A stretch of DNA of 30,248 nt, taken from contig CABQWP010000019.1 of the NCBI GenBank assembly GCA_902467875.1, positions 1 to 30,248 on the forward strand. Direction: 5' to 3'. The position numbers and the translations under genes are program-made. Shown piece after piece: positions 1-8,227 of the stretch. The DNA is from an uncultured Collinsella sp. (GTDB lineage: Bacteria > Actinomycetota > Coriobacteriia > Coriobacteriales > Coriobacteriaceae). Within the stretch, counting starts at the first letter, position 1. Each line of letters opens with the position of its first letter. The notes beneath the pieces are model-generated. The model ran no database searches, had not been told where the DNA came from, and saw only the letters and a program-made list of their open reading frames with translations.

Positions 1-62
1 CCCGTTCTCCGCGGCGGGGTTGTCTAAGGTTTTTGTTGAAGCTCTGCCTTTGGCTCAAATGG

Positions 63-92
63 AAACGGGGGACGCATTTGCATCCCCCGTTT
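63..92. terminator. Bidirectional intrinsic terminator
   Basis: A 10-bp perfect stem (AAACGGGGGA, 63-72, with TCCCCCGTTT, 83-92) encloses a 10-base loop. A run of T follows on the plus strand and a shorter one on the minus strand. It lies just past the stop of the minus-strand phosphoesterase gene and could also end a plus-strand gene arriving from outside the window. Bases 1-62 show no gene. Confidence 0.85.
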
Positions 93-101
93 TTGTTGTG
101 G

Positions 102-569
102 TTACTCTAGGTCAATAAACTTGGTACTTATGATCTTGCCGTCTTTTACTAGCATTCTGGCCATGGTGGGGCCTCGGGTGCCTCTGGGGTAGCTGGCGCT
201 GCCCGGGTTGAGGACTAAGCAACGGCCCACTTGGGCTTCTTTGGTTACGTGGGTGTGGCCGTTGATGGCTACGTCTACGGATCCCACCGGAAGGTCTTCG
301 CGGTAGTGGGCTACGGCGAATTTGAGGCCTTCGTAGGTAAAGAGCGCAAGACGGTCTACATCGGGACCGTAGTCGCGGTAGTAATCGTTGTTGCCCAGTA
401 CGGCCCGCACGGGGGCGATGGTGCATAGGTGCTCGTAGTCCATCTCTGACGTGAGGTCGCCGGCGTGGATAATCAGGTCTGCGCCCTCAAGCTCATCCAG
501 GAGCGCAGGCGAAAGATAGCCGTGGGTGTCCGAGATGATGTCGATGCGCTTGGCGCTTGCACTGTTCAT
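102..569 (-). CDS. YfcE/MJ0936-type metallophosphoesterase
   Basis: Predicted metal-dependent phosphodiesterase of the calcineurin-like superfamily, 155 residues, close to the usual length for this short family. The metal-binding signatures are present in order: D-x-H (Asp14, His16, in SDTHG), Gly37-Asp38, GNND (59-62), His88 in VAHYRED, and GHTH (104-107), followed by the NPGS motif (121-124) typical of the family. There is no signal peptide or membrane segment, so it should be cytoplasmic. Relatives hydrolyse phosphodiesters such as bis-p-nitrophenyl phosphate, and their natural substrate is usually unknown. It is probably a single-gene unit, because terminators lie on both sides (63-92 and 609-659). 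The family call is firm; the substrate cannot be stated. Confidence 0.9.
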   Translation of the reverse strand: MNSASAKRIDIISDTHGYLSPALLDELEGADLIIHAGDLTSEMDYEHLCTIAPVRAVLGNNDYYRDYGPDVDRLALFTYEGLKFAVAHYREDLPVGSVDVAINGHTHVTKEAQVGRCLVLNPGSASYPRGTRGPTMARMLVKDGKIISTKFIDLE

Positions 570-608
570 GGGATCCCTTCCGCAAAAAACGATTCGGCAG
601 ATACATGC

Positions 609-659
609 AAAAAAGGCCCCACGGCTCCGCAGACGATGGGTCTACAGGGCTGCGGGGCC
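609..659 (-). terminator. Intrinsic terminator after the response regulator gene
   Basis: An imperfect GC-rich hairpin starts with GGCCCC (615-620) and closes with GGGGCC (654-659). Read on the minus strand it is followed by six T (609-614). It sits directly after the stop of the LytTR regulator gene, so it should end the operon that begins with the glycosyltransferase. Confidence 0.75.
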
Positions 660-665
660 AGTGTG

Positions 666-1382
666 CTAGAGACTCAGGGCCTTCTTGAGCGGCACGACGC
701 GGCGGCGCGAAACCGGCACGCGTTCGTCGACGCCCGTAATGCCCAGCTGGATGGCACCCGAGGGCACCGTCTCCACGTCCGTGACGCACGCCAAGTTGAC
801 GATATAGCGGCGGTGAACACGGAAGAAGCCAAAGTCGCAGAGCTTGGCCTCAAACTGCGCCAGCGAGGTCGTCGACAAAAAGCGATCATCGACGGTATAG
901 ATGCAGGAGTAATCGTCCTTGGCCATGATAAAGCGAATGTCGTCCACGGGAATGAGCACCTTGCGGCCGCCCTTTTCCACCGGAATACGCTCGATGGTCA
1001 CCTTGCTGTCCGTAACCGGCTTGGCGCGTTGCATGACCTTCTCGATCGCGCGATCCAAGCGAGCTTCCTCGACCGGCTTCATCAGATAATCGACGGCATC
1101 CACGTCGAATGCCTCGACCGCATGGTCACTATACGCAGTCACAAACACGATCGCCGGCGGATTTTTGAGCTTATGCAGCGCCTCGGCAAGTTGCAGGCCC
1201 GAGGCACCGGGCATCGAGATATCGAGAAACACGACATCCACGCGACTTTCCATAAGCATCTCGATGGCGGAGCGGACGCTCGACGCCTCCGTGATCGTGC
1301 CGATCTTGCCCGTTTGCTCGAGCAGGAAGCGAAGCTCCGAGCGAGCCGGCGCCTCATCATCCACAATCATCGCACGCAGCAT
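666..1382 (-). CDS. LytTR-family response regulator
   Basis: Cytoplasmic DNA-binding response regulator of the LytR/AlgR class, 238 residues. The receiver domain covers about residues 1-120, with acidic pair Asp8/Asp9, phospho-acceptor Asp54 in VVFLDISMPG, Thr83 in FVTAY and Lys102 in LMKPV. The LytTR DNA-binding domain covers about 128-236, with the family hallmarks FIMAKDDYSCIYT and FFRVHRRYIVNL. The ATG at 1382 is preferred (AAAGG about ten bases upstream); an in-frame TTG at 1403 would add seven residues. The gene follows the sensor kinase gene by 72 bases in the same direction, so the two should form a cognate pair. The target genes are unknown; LytTR proteins often control cell-envelope, virulence or nutrient-uptake genes. 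Confidence 0.93.
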   Translation of the reverse strand: MLRAMIVDDEAPARSELRFLLEQTGKIGTITEASSVRSAIEMLMESRVDVVFLDISMPGASGLQLAEALHKLKNPPAIVFVTAYSDHAVEAFDVDAVDYLMKPVEEARLDRAIEKVMQRAKPVTDSKVTIERIPVEKGGRKVLIPVDDIRFIMAKDDYSCIYTVDDRFLSTTSLAQFEAKLCDFGFFRVHRRYIVNLACVTDVETVPSGAIQLGITGVDERVPVSRRRVVPLKKALSL

Positions 1383-1454
1383 AGGGATAAAACCTTTCGT
1401 CAACTAACTACGCCGGGCATCCGTCGCATGACGTTGAGCCCGTAGCCTTTTATT

Positions 1455-2798
1455 TTACTCTTGAATGTCGAAGATGCTCTCTGACAAATCAAGATGAAGG
1501 AGCACTTTGGTGCCCTTGCCCGGCGCCGATTCGACACGCGTATAGGAGTGCGGCCCATAAAAGCGATGGATGCGCTCCGAAATATTGTGCATGGCCACAC
1601 CGGCGCCGCCGCCCTGGGGAGAGCTGGCGTCGGGACGGGCAGAACGCTCGTCAAACAGTCTGGCGGCGGTACCCTCATCCATGCCCACGCCATTATCGGC
1701 CACGGCAATCAAGATTGCATCCTCGCCGTCTTGGTGAACGGTCACGTCGATCCTCAGGGCGTCGTCATCGCCCATACCATGACGCACGGCGTTCTCGACA
1801 ATCGGCTGGATCACGAACGCCGGCACCAGCGTATCTTCCACGTCCTCGGACACATCGAACGTCGCAAGCACGCGGTCCTCGCCAAAGCGGGCCTTCTCAA
1901 AGGTAAGGTAGCGCTTGGTCTGTGCGACCTCGCGCGAGACCGGAATAAGCGATCCCGAGTTGTCGAGCGTGGCACGATAGAACGATGAGAACTCACGAAG
2001 CAGTTCGCGGGCCCGCAGCGGGTCGGTGCGCGTAAACGATGCAATGGTGTTCAGCGTGTTGAACAGGAAGTGCGGGTTAATCTGCGCCTGCAGCGCACGC
2101 ACCTCGGCGCGCGCCGTGAGTTCCTTTTGCACCTCGAGCTCGTGGATGGCGAGCTGCGTGGACAAGATCTCGGCAAAGCCCGAGGCAAGCGCATACTGGG
2201 TACGGTCGACGGCGCGCGGGGTCTTGTAGTAGAACTTGAGCGTGCCGACGGTACGATCGCCCACCTTGATGGGGGCGATAATGCCGGCGGGGACTTGGTT
2301 GTGCGAGCCGTCCGAGCCCACGACATCCACCATACGGTTGAACGACTGCACGATGCCATGTTCGATAACGTAGCGTGTGGCAAGCGTGTGGATGGGAGTA
2401 TCGGGCAGCAGTTTTTCCTCAAACTCGCCCGCGCAGGCAAGCACGTTGTCCTCGTCGGTGATGGCCACCGTCATGGCGCGCGTCTCGGGCAAAATGCGCC
2501 GGCACACCAAACGCGCCGACTCCTGCGTCAGACCGCCCTTAATGTCCTCGAGCATGGCCGAGGCCACCGAGAGCGTCTCCTCGGTGTACTGGGAGCGCAC
2601 CGAATCGGGATTGAGCGTCAAAAAGATAAAGATGCACAGAAAGATGCACAGCAGCGCGCAGGCAATCACCGTGGCGATCGGCTCGATACCGGTCACCAAG
2701 GCAAAAATAAAGTACACCAGCACACAAATGGCGCAGGCAACGGCAATGATGCGAAAGATTGATATTGAACTATCGCGCTGGGCGCGGCGGTCGATCAT
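1455..2798 (-). CDS. LytS/YehU-type sensor histidine kinase
   Basis: Membrane sensor kinase of the His_kinase (LytS) class, 447 residues. Two transmembrane segments lie at about 13-37 and 41-62 with almost no external loop. A GAF-like region follows at about 75-215, and then the kinase core. The phospho-acceptor is His243 in QINPHFLFNTLN, the N box holds Asn336 (VENAVRHG), and DNGVGM forms the G1 box. It lacks the five-helix LYT input domain of classical LytS, so the signal is more likely sensed at or inside the membrane, or by the GAF part. Its start codon overlaps the stop of the upstream glycosyltransferase gene (ATGA), indicating translational coupling. The partner is the downstream LytTR regulator. 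Confidence 0.92.
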   Translation of the reverse strand: MIDRRAQRDSSISIFRIIAVACAICVLVYFIFALVTGIEPIATVIACALLCIFLCIFIFLTLNPDSVRSQYTEETLSVASAMLEDIKGGLTQESARLVCRRILPETRAMTVAITDEDNVLACAGEFEEKLLPDTPIHTLATRYVIEHGIVQSFNRMVDVVGSDGSHNQVPAGIIAPIKVGDRTVGTLKFYYKTPRAVDRTQYALASGFAEILSTQLAIHELEVQKELTARAEVRALQAQINPHFLFNTLNTIASFTRTDPLRARELLREFSSFYRATLDNSGSLIPVSREVAQTKRYLTFEKARFGEDRVLATFDVSEDVEDTLVPAFVIQPIVENAVRHGMGDDDALRIDVTVHQDGEDAILIAVADNGVGMDEGTAARLFDERSARPDASSPQGGGAGVAMHNISERIHRFYGPHSYTRVESAPGKGTKVLLHLDLSESIFDIQE

Positions 2799-3982
2799 TC
2801 GGCCCCCTCCAGGATACTGATCAGTTGTGCGTCACGCCAAAGCCCGTCCATGATCTTGGGCCAAAAGCTCTGGAAACGCAGGTAGCTTGCAGCGTTTTGG
2901 CGCGCATAGGCCTTTGCCTCGTCGATACCATGGCGCCAGATGCGCAGGTAGCCCTCATGCTCGCGGGTAAACACGCTGCGGACCATAGCGGTCTTGCGCA
3001 CGCGGTCGTCGAGCTCGCGCGAAATCCACGGGCCCGGGTAGGGCATGAGCGATGCCGCCGTAACGGGAATGAGCTCCTTTTGATGCGCAGCGAATGTCAA
3101 CTTGGCCCGTTCGTAGTACCAACGGTATACATCCTGCATAAAGCGCGGTGAGCGCTTTTCGGACTCCGGAGGCAGATGGCGCACGGTCCACTCGTTATCG
3201 AACCACACGTCGTAGCCAAACATGCGCATGTTAAAGAGGTAATCCAAGTCCTCGCCGCGGGTGATAAACGGGTCAAAGGCCACACGCGTAAAGGCGCGGG
3301 CGTGCAGGGCCATCAGGCCGCCGCACACGTAGTTGGAGCGCGAGATGCGGGTGCCCGAAAGCGCCTTTTTCATCCAACGGTTGAACTCGATGCGCTTGGT
3401 CCACCAACGATGGCAGATGCCCGCCTTGTCCGTGGGAGCCAGCGGCGAGCCGTCGCGATCGTAGAAATAGCCGCTCTTGACCAAGATCGGCAAGCCCTGA
3501 CGCGTCTGCTGCCCCAACGCATAGGTCGCGCGCTTCATAAAGTCGGCGTCGATGACAGTCTCATCGTCATCCAAGAAGATAACCGCGTCATGCCCCAGCA
3601 CAGCGGCGCAGGCTAGCCCCATATTGCGGATGGCACCGTAGCCTCGCAGGCTCACGCACTCGCCCGAACCCTTGGGCGCGATCTGAGCAACCCGGTCTGC
3701 GATGCGCGAGGCCTGGGTGTTGGTGACAACGGTGACCTTGAGCGTGGGATGCGCGTCGACAATCTCGTGCACGCGCAGCGACACATCGGCTGTGGCAGAA
3801 ACGGGACAGACCACCAAAAGGATGATGCGTGGGATGTCACGCACCTGCTCAAGCGAGGCCAGGCAGCGGTCGAGTTCGGGATTGTCGGCGTTGAGTCGCG
3901 TCGAATGGTCATAGGTGCCAGGGGCGTTTGCGCAAGCGTCATCGCCCGCCCAATACGTTGGAATCACGACTGTGGCGTTCAT
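2795..3982 (-). CDS. Family 2-like (GT-A fold) glycosyltransferase
   Basis: Predicted glycosyltransferase of 395 residues. It starts with the beta strand TVVIPTYW of GT-A enzymes. An acidic metal and nucleotide-sugar site, FLDDDE (Asp138-Asp140), and an acidic GEDLDY motif (243-248) at the usual catalytic-base position follow. No membrane helix is apparent, so it is cytosolic or peripheral. The N-terminal part has an insertion (about 11-50) compared with compact GT2 enzymes. The start is set by GGAGGG shortly before the ATG. The 3' end overlaps the histidine kinase start by four bases, which places a sugar transferase as the first gene of a two-component operon. The donor, acceptor and polymer are not predictable; envelope glycan assembly is a reasonable inference. 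Confidence 0.82.
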   Translation of the reverse strand: MNATVVIPTYWAGDDACANAPGTYDHSTRLNADNPELDRCLASLEQVRDIPRIILLVVCPVSATADVSLRVHEIVDAHPTLKVTVVTNTQASRIADRVAQIAPKGSGECVSLRGYGAIRNMGLACAAVLGHDAVIFLDDDETVIDADFMKRATYALGQQTRQGLPILVKSGYFYDRDGSPLAPTDKAGICHRWWTKRIEFNRWMKKALSGTRISRSNYVCGGLMALHARAFTRVAFDPFITRGEDLDYLFNMRMFGYDVWFDNEWTVRHLPPESEKRSPRFMQDVYRWYYERAKLTFAAHQKELIPVTAASLMPYPGPWISRELDDRVRKTAMVRSVFTREHEGYLRIWRHGIDEAKAYARQNAASYLRFQSFWPKIMDGLWRDAQLISILEGAE

Positions 3983-4003
3983 GCCTTACCCTCCCTGCAA
4001 CAC

Positions 4004-4039
4004 AAAAACGGGACGCCGCCAAACACAGGCGACGCCCCG
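4004..4039 (-). terminator. Hairpin plus U-tract: terminator or leader attenuator
   Basis: A 12-bp stem with two mismatches (4009-4020 with 4028-4039) is followed on the minus strand by TTTTTGTG. It lies 115 bases past the stop of the MFS gene but only about 22 bases before the glycosyltransferase start. Any promoter for the glycosyltransferase operon must therefore lie upstream of or inside this hairpin. It could terminate MFS transcripts, act as an attenuator in the leader of the next operon, or do both. Confidence 0.6.
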
Positions 4040-4055
4040 CGACCTAGCTGATTCC

Positions 4056-4061
4056 ATCATA
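4056..4061 (-). promoter_or_regulatory. Possible -10 box for the glycosyltransferase/kinase operon
   Basis: On the minus strand this reads TATGAT, five of six matches to the -10 consensus, but no good -35 box stands at 16-18 bases. It is the best candidate between the MFS stop (4154) and the hairpin at 4039. If it is used, the transcript would begin almost at the foot of that hairpin. Confidence 0.3.
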
Positions 4062-4153
4062 CCCACTTGGGCAAATCATTGCTCGCAAGTCGCAATGTTT
4101 ATTGCGGATAACCCCAAAAGAGTACCGTGGACAGGCACAATAGCCGCTCGCTC

Positions 4154-5413
4154 CTATGCGGCATGCTCTGCCGCCCGAGTCATGCGGGACAGGCGGACCA
4201 GCAGCATAAAGCCAACGATCAGCAGCACGCCAATGGAAAGGACGCCCAGCGACGGGTTGCCGGTCAGCGAGGTGACGACCGACACTAGGAAAGTGCCCAT
4301 GACGCTTGCATAACGACCAAAGATGTCAAAGAAGCCGTAGTACTCGTTGGACTTTTCCTTGGGGATAATGCGGCCAAAGTAGCTACGGCTAAGCGCCTGC
4401 ACGCCGCCCTGGAACAGGCCGACCATAATGGCAAGCACCCAAAACTCAAAGGCGGTCTTTAGGAAGAACGCGGCGAACAGTACAATGCCCATGTAGGCGG
4501 CGACCGCCACCAGGATCATGTTGAGCGTGCCCACGCGTCCGGCGAGCTTGCCGTAGATGATGGCGGACGGAAAGGCCACGAACTGCGTAACGAGCAGCGC
4601 AAGCACCAGCTGCGTCGAATCGATGCCCAAGGCCGATCCGTAACTGGTGGCCATGGAAATGACCGTGTGCACACCGTCGATATAGAAAAAGAACGCGATC
4701 ATGTAGACCAGCACGGTCTTGTTGTGGGCGATCTCGCGCATGGTGTGTCCGACCTCGGAGAACACACCGCCCACGATGTGGCCGATAGTGTCCTCGGGAC
4801 CGCGCTCGCGACCGTACTTTTGCTTATAGGTGCGAATGAGCGGCAGGGTAAAGATGAGCCACCAGGCACCAGTGATGATAAACGACAGACGCGTTGCCAG
4901 CATGGTAGGGACGCCAAGAGCGGGGCCACCCATGATGAGCGCCAGGCAGATGACGAACGGCACGGTGGAACCGATGTAGCCCCAGGCATAGCCCGAGCTG
5001 GACACGGCGTCCATGCGCTCGTCGGTGGTAATGTCGGGCAGCATGGCGTCGTAGAACGTCATAGAAGAGTTAAGGCCGATGGTGCACAGCACGTACACGG
5101 TCAAAAATGCCATGGCGGACATTGGGATAGCCTGCGCCAGGCAAAGCACCAGGCCCGTGAGGAAGAAGCCCAAGAAGAACTTGATCTTGTTGCCGGCGTA
5201 GTCGGCAAGCGCGCCCAGAATGGGCATGAGCATGGCGATGACCAGCGAGGCGATCGTCTGCGCATTGCCCCAAGCGACCACCAGGTCGGCCGAGGAAGCG
5301 CCGGTATTGATGGCGTTAAAGTAAATGGGCACCACCGAGGTATTGAGCAGCACGAGGGCCGAATTGCCCACATCGTACATAACCCAGTTACGCTCGAGCT
5401 TGGTGTATTTCAT
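4154..5413 (-). CDS. UMF1 (Atg22-like) family MFS transporter
   Basis: Integral membrane permease of 419 residues with about 12 hydrophobic segments. It has the features of the UMF1 branch of the major facilitator superfamily: an N-terminal WVMYDVGNSA segment, FYDAMLPDI after the fourth helix, a cytoplasmic middle loop (about 195-230) and GGVQALSRSYFGRIIP in the second half. Bacterial members are usually of unknown substrate; fungal Atg22 exports amino acids from the vacuole. The gene starts 101 bases after the stop of the phospholipase-like gene on the same strand with no clear terminator between them, so the two may be co-transcribed. RBS: GAAGGG nine bases before the ATG. Confidence 0.85.
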   Translation of the reverse strand: MKYTKLERNWVMYDVGNSALVLLNTSVVPIYFNAINTGASSADLVVAWGNAQTIASLVIAMLMPILGALADYAGNKIKFFLGFFLTGLVLCLAQAIPMSAMAFLTVYVLCTIGLNSSMTFYDAMLPDITTDERMDAVSSSGYAWGYIGSTVPFVICLALIMGGPALGVPTMLATRLSFIITGAWWLIFTLPLIRTYKQKYGRERGPEDTIGHIVGGVFSEVGHTMREIAHNKTVLVYMIAFFFYIDGVHTVISMATSYGSALGIDSTQLVLALLVTQFVAFPSAIIYGKLAGRVGTLNMILVAVAAYMGIVLFAAFFLKTAFEFWVLAIMVGLFQGGVQALSRSYFGRIIPKEKSNEYYGFFDIFGRYASVMGTFLVSVVTSLTGNPSLGVLSIGVLLIVGFMLLVRLSRMTRAAEHAA

Positions 5414-5514
5414 GGACAGGGACCCTTCGTATTTGCCCGATATGCAGTTAATTCATCGTACCCCAATTGTCCAGAACCGCCGGTAAGGATTCGGCAAAGG
5501 GACACGCACGGGCC

Positions 5515-6459
5515 CTATTCCTCGCGGTCGAACTCCTCATCAGCATTGAGCACGCGACCGCTGTAGTTGACGTGACTGGTCACGGCCTCCATGTCGCCGG
5601 TCTCGATAAAGCGAGCAACGGTGAGCTCGTAATCGACCAGTGCGCGCTCAAAGACCTCGGGGAAGCTCTCGGTCGAGACCTCATCGGTAAAGGGATTCTT
5701 CCATGTCAGGTGGCCCAGGTTGCCGGTGCGCTCGGGCAGCTCCGTCGTCACGCGATGAGCAAGGCCGTCGAGGAGCGAGTAGTCGCGCACCAAGCCCTCG
5801 ACCAGGGCAATCGCGCGCGTCTTTACCGAGCCGGCGGGCTCAATGGCGCGATAGAGCATCTGCATGTCCGAGACGGCGCCGGCGTACTCCCCCGCCGGGA
5901 TGTCGATACCGTACACGCGCCCGGCGACGTAGCTCATCAGCACACCGGCCACGCGATTGATGCGGTCGGTGGTGACGATCTCGCCCGCCGGCGGATAGTC
6001 CTCGACCGTGGCACCGTCGCGCTTGAGCTGCAGCATCAGCACGTCCAGGTCGCTTTCGAGCACGGCGTGTACTTGGCTGCCCGAAGCCTCGAGCTCGGGA
6101 TCGGAATCTACAATGCCAAACTGCTGCTCGTAGACAAAGGGGTGGGCATTGCGGTCGAGCACATAGTGCGACAGCAGGCCCAGCGCAAAGGCGCGACCCA
6201 GATTGGCATCGCGCGGCTGCAGGTGCGACACGCCGTCGCGCAGGCACGAGAACTGGCGCGACATGCGCGAGCGGTGCATGACCTGAGCAAGCAACATACA
6301 GTCGGAAATGCGCGGCGTGAGCATGTGGAAGAAAAACGGGTCGGGACCTTGGTTTCCCAGGATAAAGGCGATGCGCTCCTCGTCGGACGTAATAACGCCC
6401 TGCGGAAGACGGTCGATGCTTTCCTCGCCAAACAGATGATGCGTAATGAGCGCGGGCAT
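5515..6459 (-). CDS. Zinc-dependent phospholipase C-like protein
   Basis: Protein of 314 residues resembling the zinc-dependent phospholipase C/S1-P1 nuclease fold found in many Firmicutes and Actinobacteria. Likely metal ligands are spread as in that family: THHLFGEE (6-13), GNQGPDPFFF (35-44), LLSHYVLDRNAHPF (95-108) and an H-x-x-x-E pair (His131, Glu135, in HAVLESD). No signal peptide is seen, unlike secreted clostridial phospholipase C, so an intracellular role is likely. The start at 6459 is chosen because GAAAGGA lies seven bases upstream; a 10-codon N-terminal extension to 6489 is possible but less likely. The fold call is reasonable; the true substrate is unknown. Confidence 0.75.
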   Translation of the reverse strand: MPALITHHLFGEESIDRLPQGVITSDEERIAFILGNQGPDPFFFHMLTPRISDCMLLAQVMHRSRMSRQFSCLRDGVSHLQPRDANLGRAFALGLLSHYVLDRNAHPFVYEQQFGIVDSDPELEASGSQVHAVLESDLDVLMLQLKRDGATVEDYPPAGEIVTTDRINRVAGVLMSYVAGRVYGIDIPAGEYAGAVSDMQMLYRAIEPAGSVKTRAIALVEGLVRDYSLLDGLAHRVTTELPERTGNLGHLTWKNPFTDEVSTESFPEVFERALVDYELTVARFIETGDMEAVTSHVNYSGRVLNADEEFDREE

Positions 6460-6491
6460 AATGATCCTTTCGATTTCATTCGATGTCACCC

Positions 6492-6518
6492 ATTATGCCC
6501 ACCGCACGGTCATGCCAA
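6492..6518 (-). promoter_or_regulatory. Candidate promoter of the phospholipase-like/MFS unit
   Basis: On the minus strand TTGGCA (6513-6518) and CATAAT (6492-6497) each match the sigma-70-type consensus at five of six positions. The spacing is 15 bases, short but tolerable. Transcription would begin near 6484, about 25 bases before the start codon. The rest of the divergent gap up to 6757 shows no clear second promoter for the PucR gene. Confidence 0.45.
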
Positions 6519-6757
6519 ACCTGCGGTGGTAAACGGCGCATCGCATGCTGTATGCGACGACCATTCCCCTTCGCCGCAAAAACAGAATGAAAGCTTAATA
6601 TCATCCCGCTCGTGCGCCGAAGCAACTGTTTGCCCGTCGATGCGGTAAGGCATTAATGGTCTACTATTTCAATACACGCGTCTTCATGCTGTATCAATGA
6701 GAAGATCACGTATATCGCAAAGCAGTTCAAGCAACCCGGCGTCGTTCGGAGGCATCC

Positions 6758-7903
6758 ATGATTACCGTTGCCGACATTTTGGCCTTACCGGCATTCGAGC
6801 GGATTGATTTAGTCGCACCCATCGAAGATGCCGGGGAGCACCGCGTCTACAACGTTGGTATCTTAGACTGCCCTCCTTCAATCAACGACTACAGCGCATA
6901 CATGCCCGGCGAGTTCATTCTCACCAATCTTGGTTTTTGCTATGAAGACCCCGACCTATCCGACGCGTCGCTCATTGCCATGATTGAAAGGCGTGTCGCA
7001 GCCATTGCCGTTAAACGTGTGTACTCGCCATGTTTTACCGATGCAGTCGCCCAAGCAAGTGTACGCATGGGCGTCCCGGTATATCTCTATTCCGGCGCTT
7101 ACCATGAGCGCGTCGCATTCGAGTCGCTCAACCTCTTGCAGCGCGATCTCGACGCATCCGACAAAAGCGACGCAGTCGACACGCTCCTATCGGGAAAGCC
7201 AAAAGCCCAAGTAAGACAAGAGATCAACAAGTTGGCGGGCCTTACCGGATCGACGATGCGCTGCATTGCCATCTCTGCCGAAAAAGATGATCGCTGCTCA
7301 CTGTACGCAATTCAAGACACCCTCAACGATTTTCTGGACTCGTTTCGACAGCGACACGAGGATGTCCAAAACGCATGCGCGTTTCGCTACCACGATGCGC
7401 TGCTCGTTTTCGTCTCGTATGCCACCGATAAACAGCACGAGGGCGTCTTCTGTGACCTAGAAAATGCCATTCGAGGAGTTGGCGTCAACTACTGCGGCAT
7501 AGGCGACCTGGTGCCCCTCGGCGAGGCAGATATCTCCATTCGTCAGGCAACAATCCTTCTCAATGAAGCCCATCTGAGCGGAACGCGCAGACTTGAGTGG
7601 TCGGATCTGTCCATGGGCGCCTTCTCCTATGCAGCGCAGACCAACCCCATGTTCGAGCGCACCGCGCAAGGTTTTCGCCACCGCATCGAAAGCTACGACA
7701 CACAAAACTCTACCGAACTGGTCCAAACGGCACGTGCCTTTGTGCACTGCAGCGGCGACATCATCGACACCGCCGATCGCCTACACCAACACCCCAACAC
7801 CGTCCGATATCGGTTGCGGCGTATTCGAGCACTCCTCGACATGGGCGATTCACACGACCGCGAGCTGCTCGTATTCCTTTCCCTCACTTTCCTCAGCAGA
7901 TAG
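6758..7903 (+). CDS. PucR-family transcriptional regulator
   Basis: Cytoplasmic regulator of 381 residues. An N-terminal PucR-type sensory domain (about 1-125, starting ITVADILALPAF) is followed by a middle GGDEF-like degenerate region. A C-terminal PucR/CdaR helix-turn-helix lies at about 325-381, with the recognition part RLHQHPNTVRYRLRRIRALL. Members control purine, allantoin, amino-acid or sugar-acid catabolism, usually as activators responding to a small molecule. GGAGG lies six bases before the ATG. It is transcribed toward the carbamoyltransferase cluster and stops 324 bases before it, so it is the obvious candidate regulator of that cluster. The effector is unknown, and no ArgR or ArcR-type regulator is in the window. 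Confidence 0.9.
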   Translation: MITVADILALPAFERIDLVAPIEDAGEHRVYNVGILDCPPSINDYSAYMPGEFILTNLGFCYEDPDLSDASLIAMIERRVAAIAVKRVYSPCFTDAVAQASVRMGVPVYLYSGAYHERVAFESLNLLQRDLDASDKSDAVDTLLSGKPKAQVRQEINKLAGLTGSTMRCIAISAEKDDRCSLYAIQDTLNDFLDSFRQRHEDVQNACAFRYHDALLVFVSYATDKQHEGVFCDLENAIRGVGVNYCGIGDLVPLGEADISIRQATILLNEAHLSGTRRLEWSDLSMGAFSYAAQTNPMFERTAQGFRHRIESYDTQNSTELVQTARAFVHCSGDIIDTADRLHQHPNTVRYRLRRIRALLDMGDSHDRELLVFLSLTFLSR

Positions 7904-7957
7904 TGCGAGTTAACTCGAATCGTCATTTTTCACAAAACAACTCCGAATACGCTCGGA

Positions 7958-8051
7958 CAATTGGCCTTGCAAGCCGCCAATTGCTCACGAATAACAATTC
8001 ATTTGTAAAAAATAACAAATAGACCCCCGGAAGGCTTTGAGTTGGTACCAA
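7958..8051 (+). promoter_or_regulatory. Cluster of palindromes and direct repeats before the carbamoyltransferase gene
   Basis: Four symmetric signals fall within 94 bases. They are CAATTGGC (7958-7965) paired with GCCAATTG (7976-7983), ATTTGT (8001-8006) paired with ACAAAT (8015-8020), the direct repeat ATAACAA at 7991 and 8012 (21 bases, two helix turns apart), and the palindrome TTGGTACCAA (8042-8051). The stretch is AT-rich in GC-rich surroundings and lies between the PucR gene and its presumed target. It probably contains the promoter and activator sites, though I cannot fix a -10/-35 pair. Confidence 0.45.
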
Positions 8052-8121
8052 ACACACGGCATCTGGGTGCTCCTAGACTTTGAGTCATGGTTTCGGCGTG
8101 CCGCTGCACCGGCGCCCGACT

Positions 8122-8218
8122 ACAGGTATCGATGCCCCATCCGGGGCGAACGAAACGCCTGACCTGTCTGGAGGGGCCCACGTGCGGGGCGTCCGTCGGG
8201 GGTAGGCAAGAACCGACG
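8122..8218 (+). promoter_or_regulatory. Structured 5' leader of the carbamoyltransferase mRNA
   Basis: Three elements follow one another. A stem ACAGGT/ACCTGT (8122-8127 with 8162-8167) encloses an inner GCCCC/GGGGC hairpin (8134-8138 with 8143-8147). A short GC hairpin follows (8176-8179 with 8187-8190). A stem CGTCGG/CCGACG (8194-8199 with 8213-8218) ends right at the Shine-Dalgarno sequence AAAGGAAA. I do not recognise a known riboswitch class; the guanidine-I consensus was considered and does not fit. It may be a cis-regulatory RNA or simply GC-rich DNA able to fold. Confidence 0.4.
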
Positions 8219-8227
8219 AAAGGAAAC

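Noticed and set aside
8087..8227. N-terminal extension of the carbamoyltransferase from an upstream in-frame ATG
   Set aside because: The extra 47 residues do not resemble the family, and the strong AAAGGA site fits the start at 8228.
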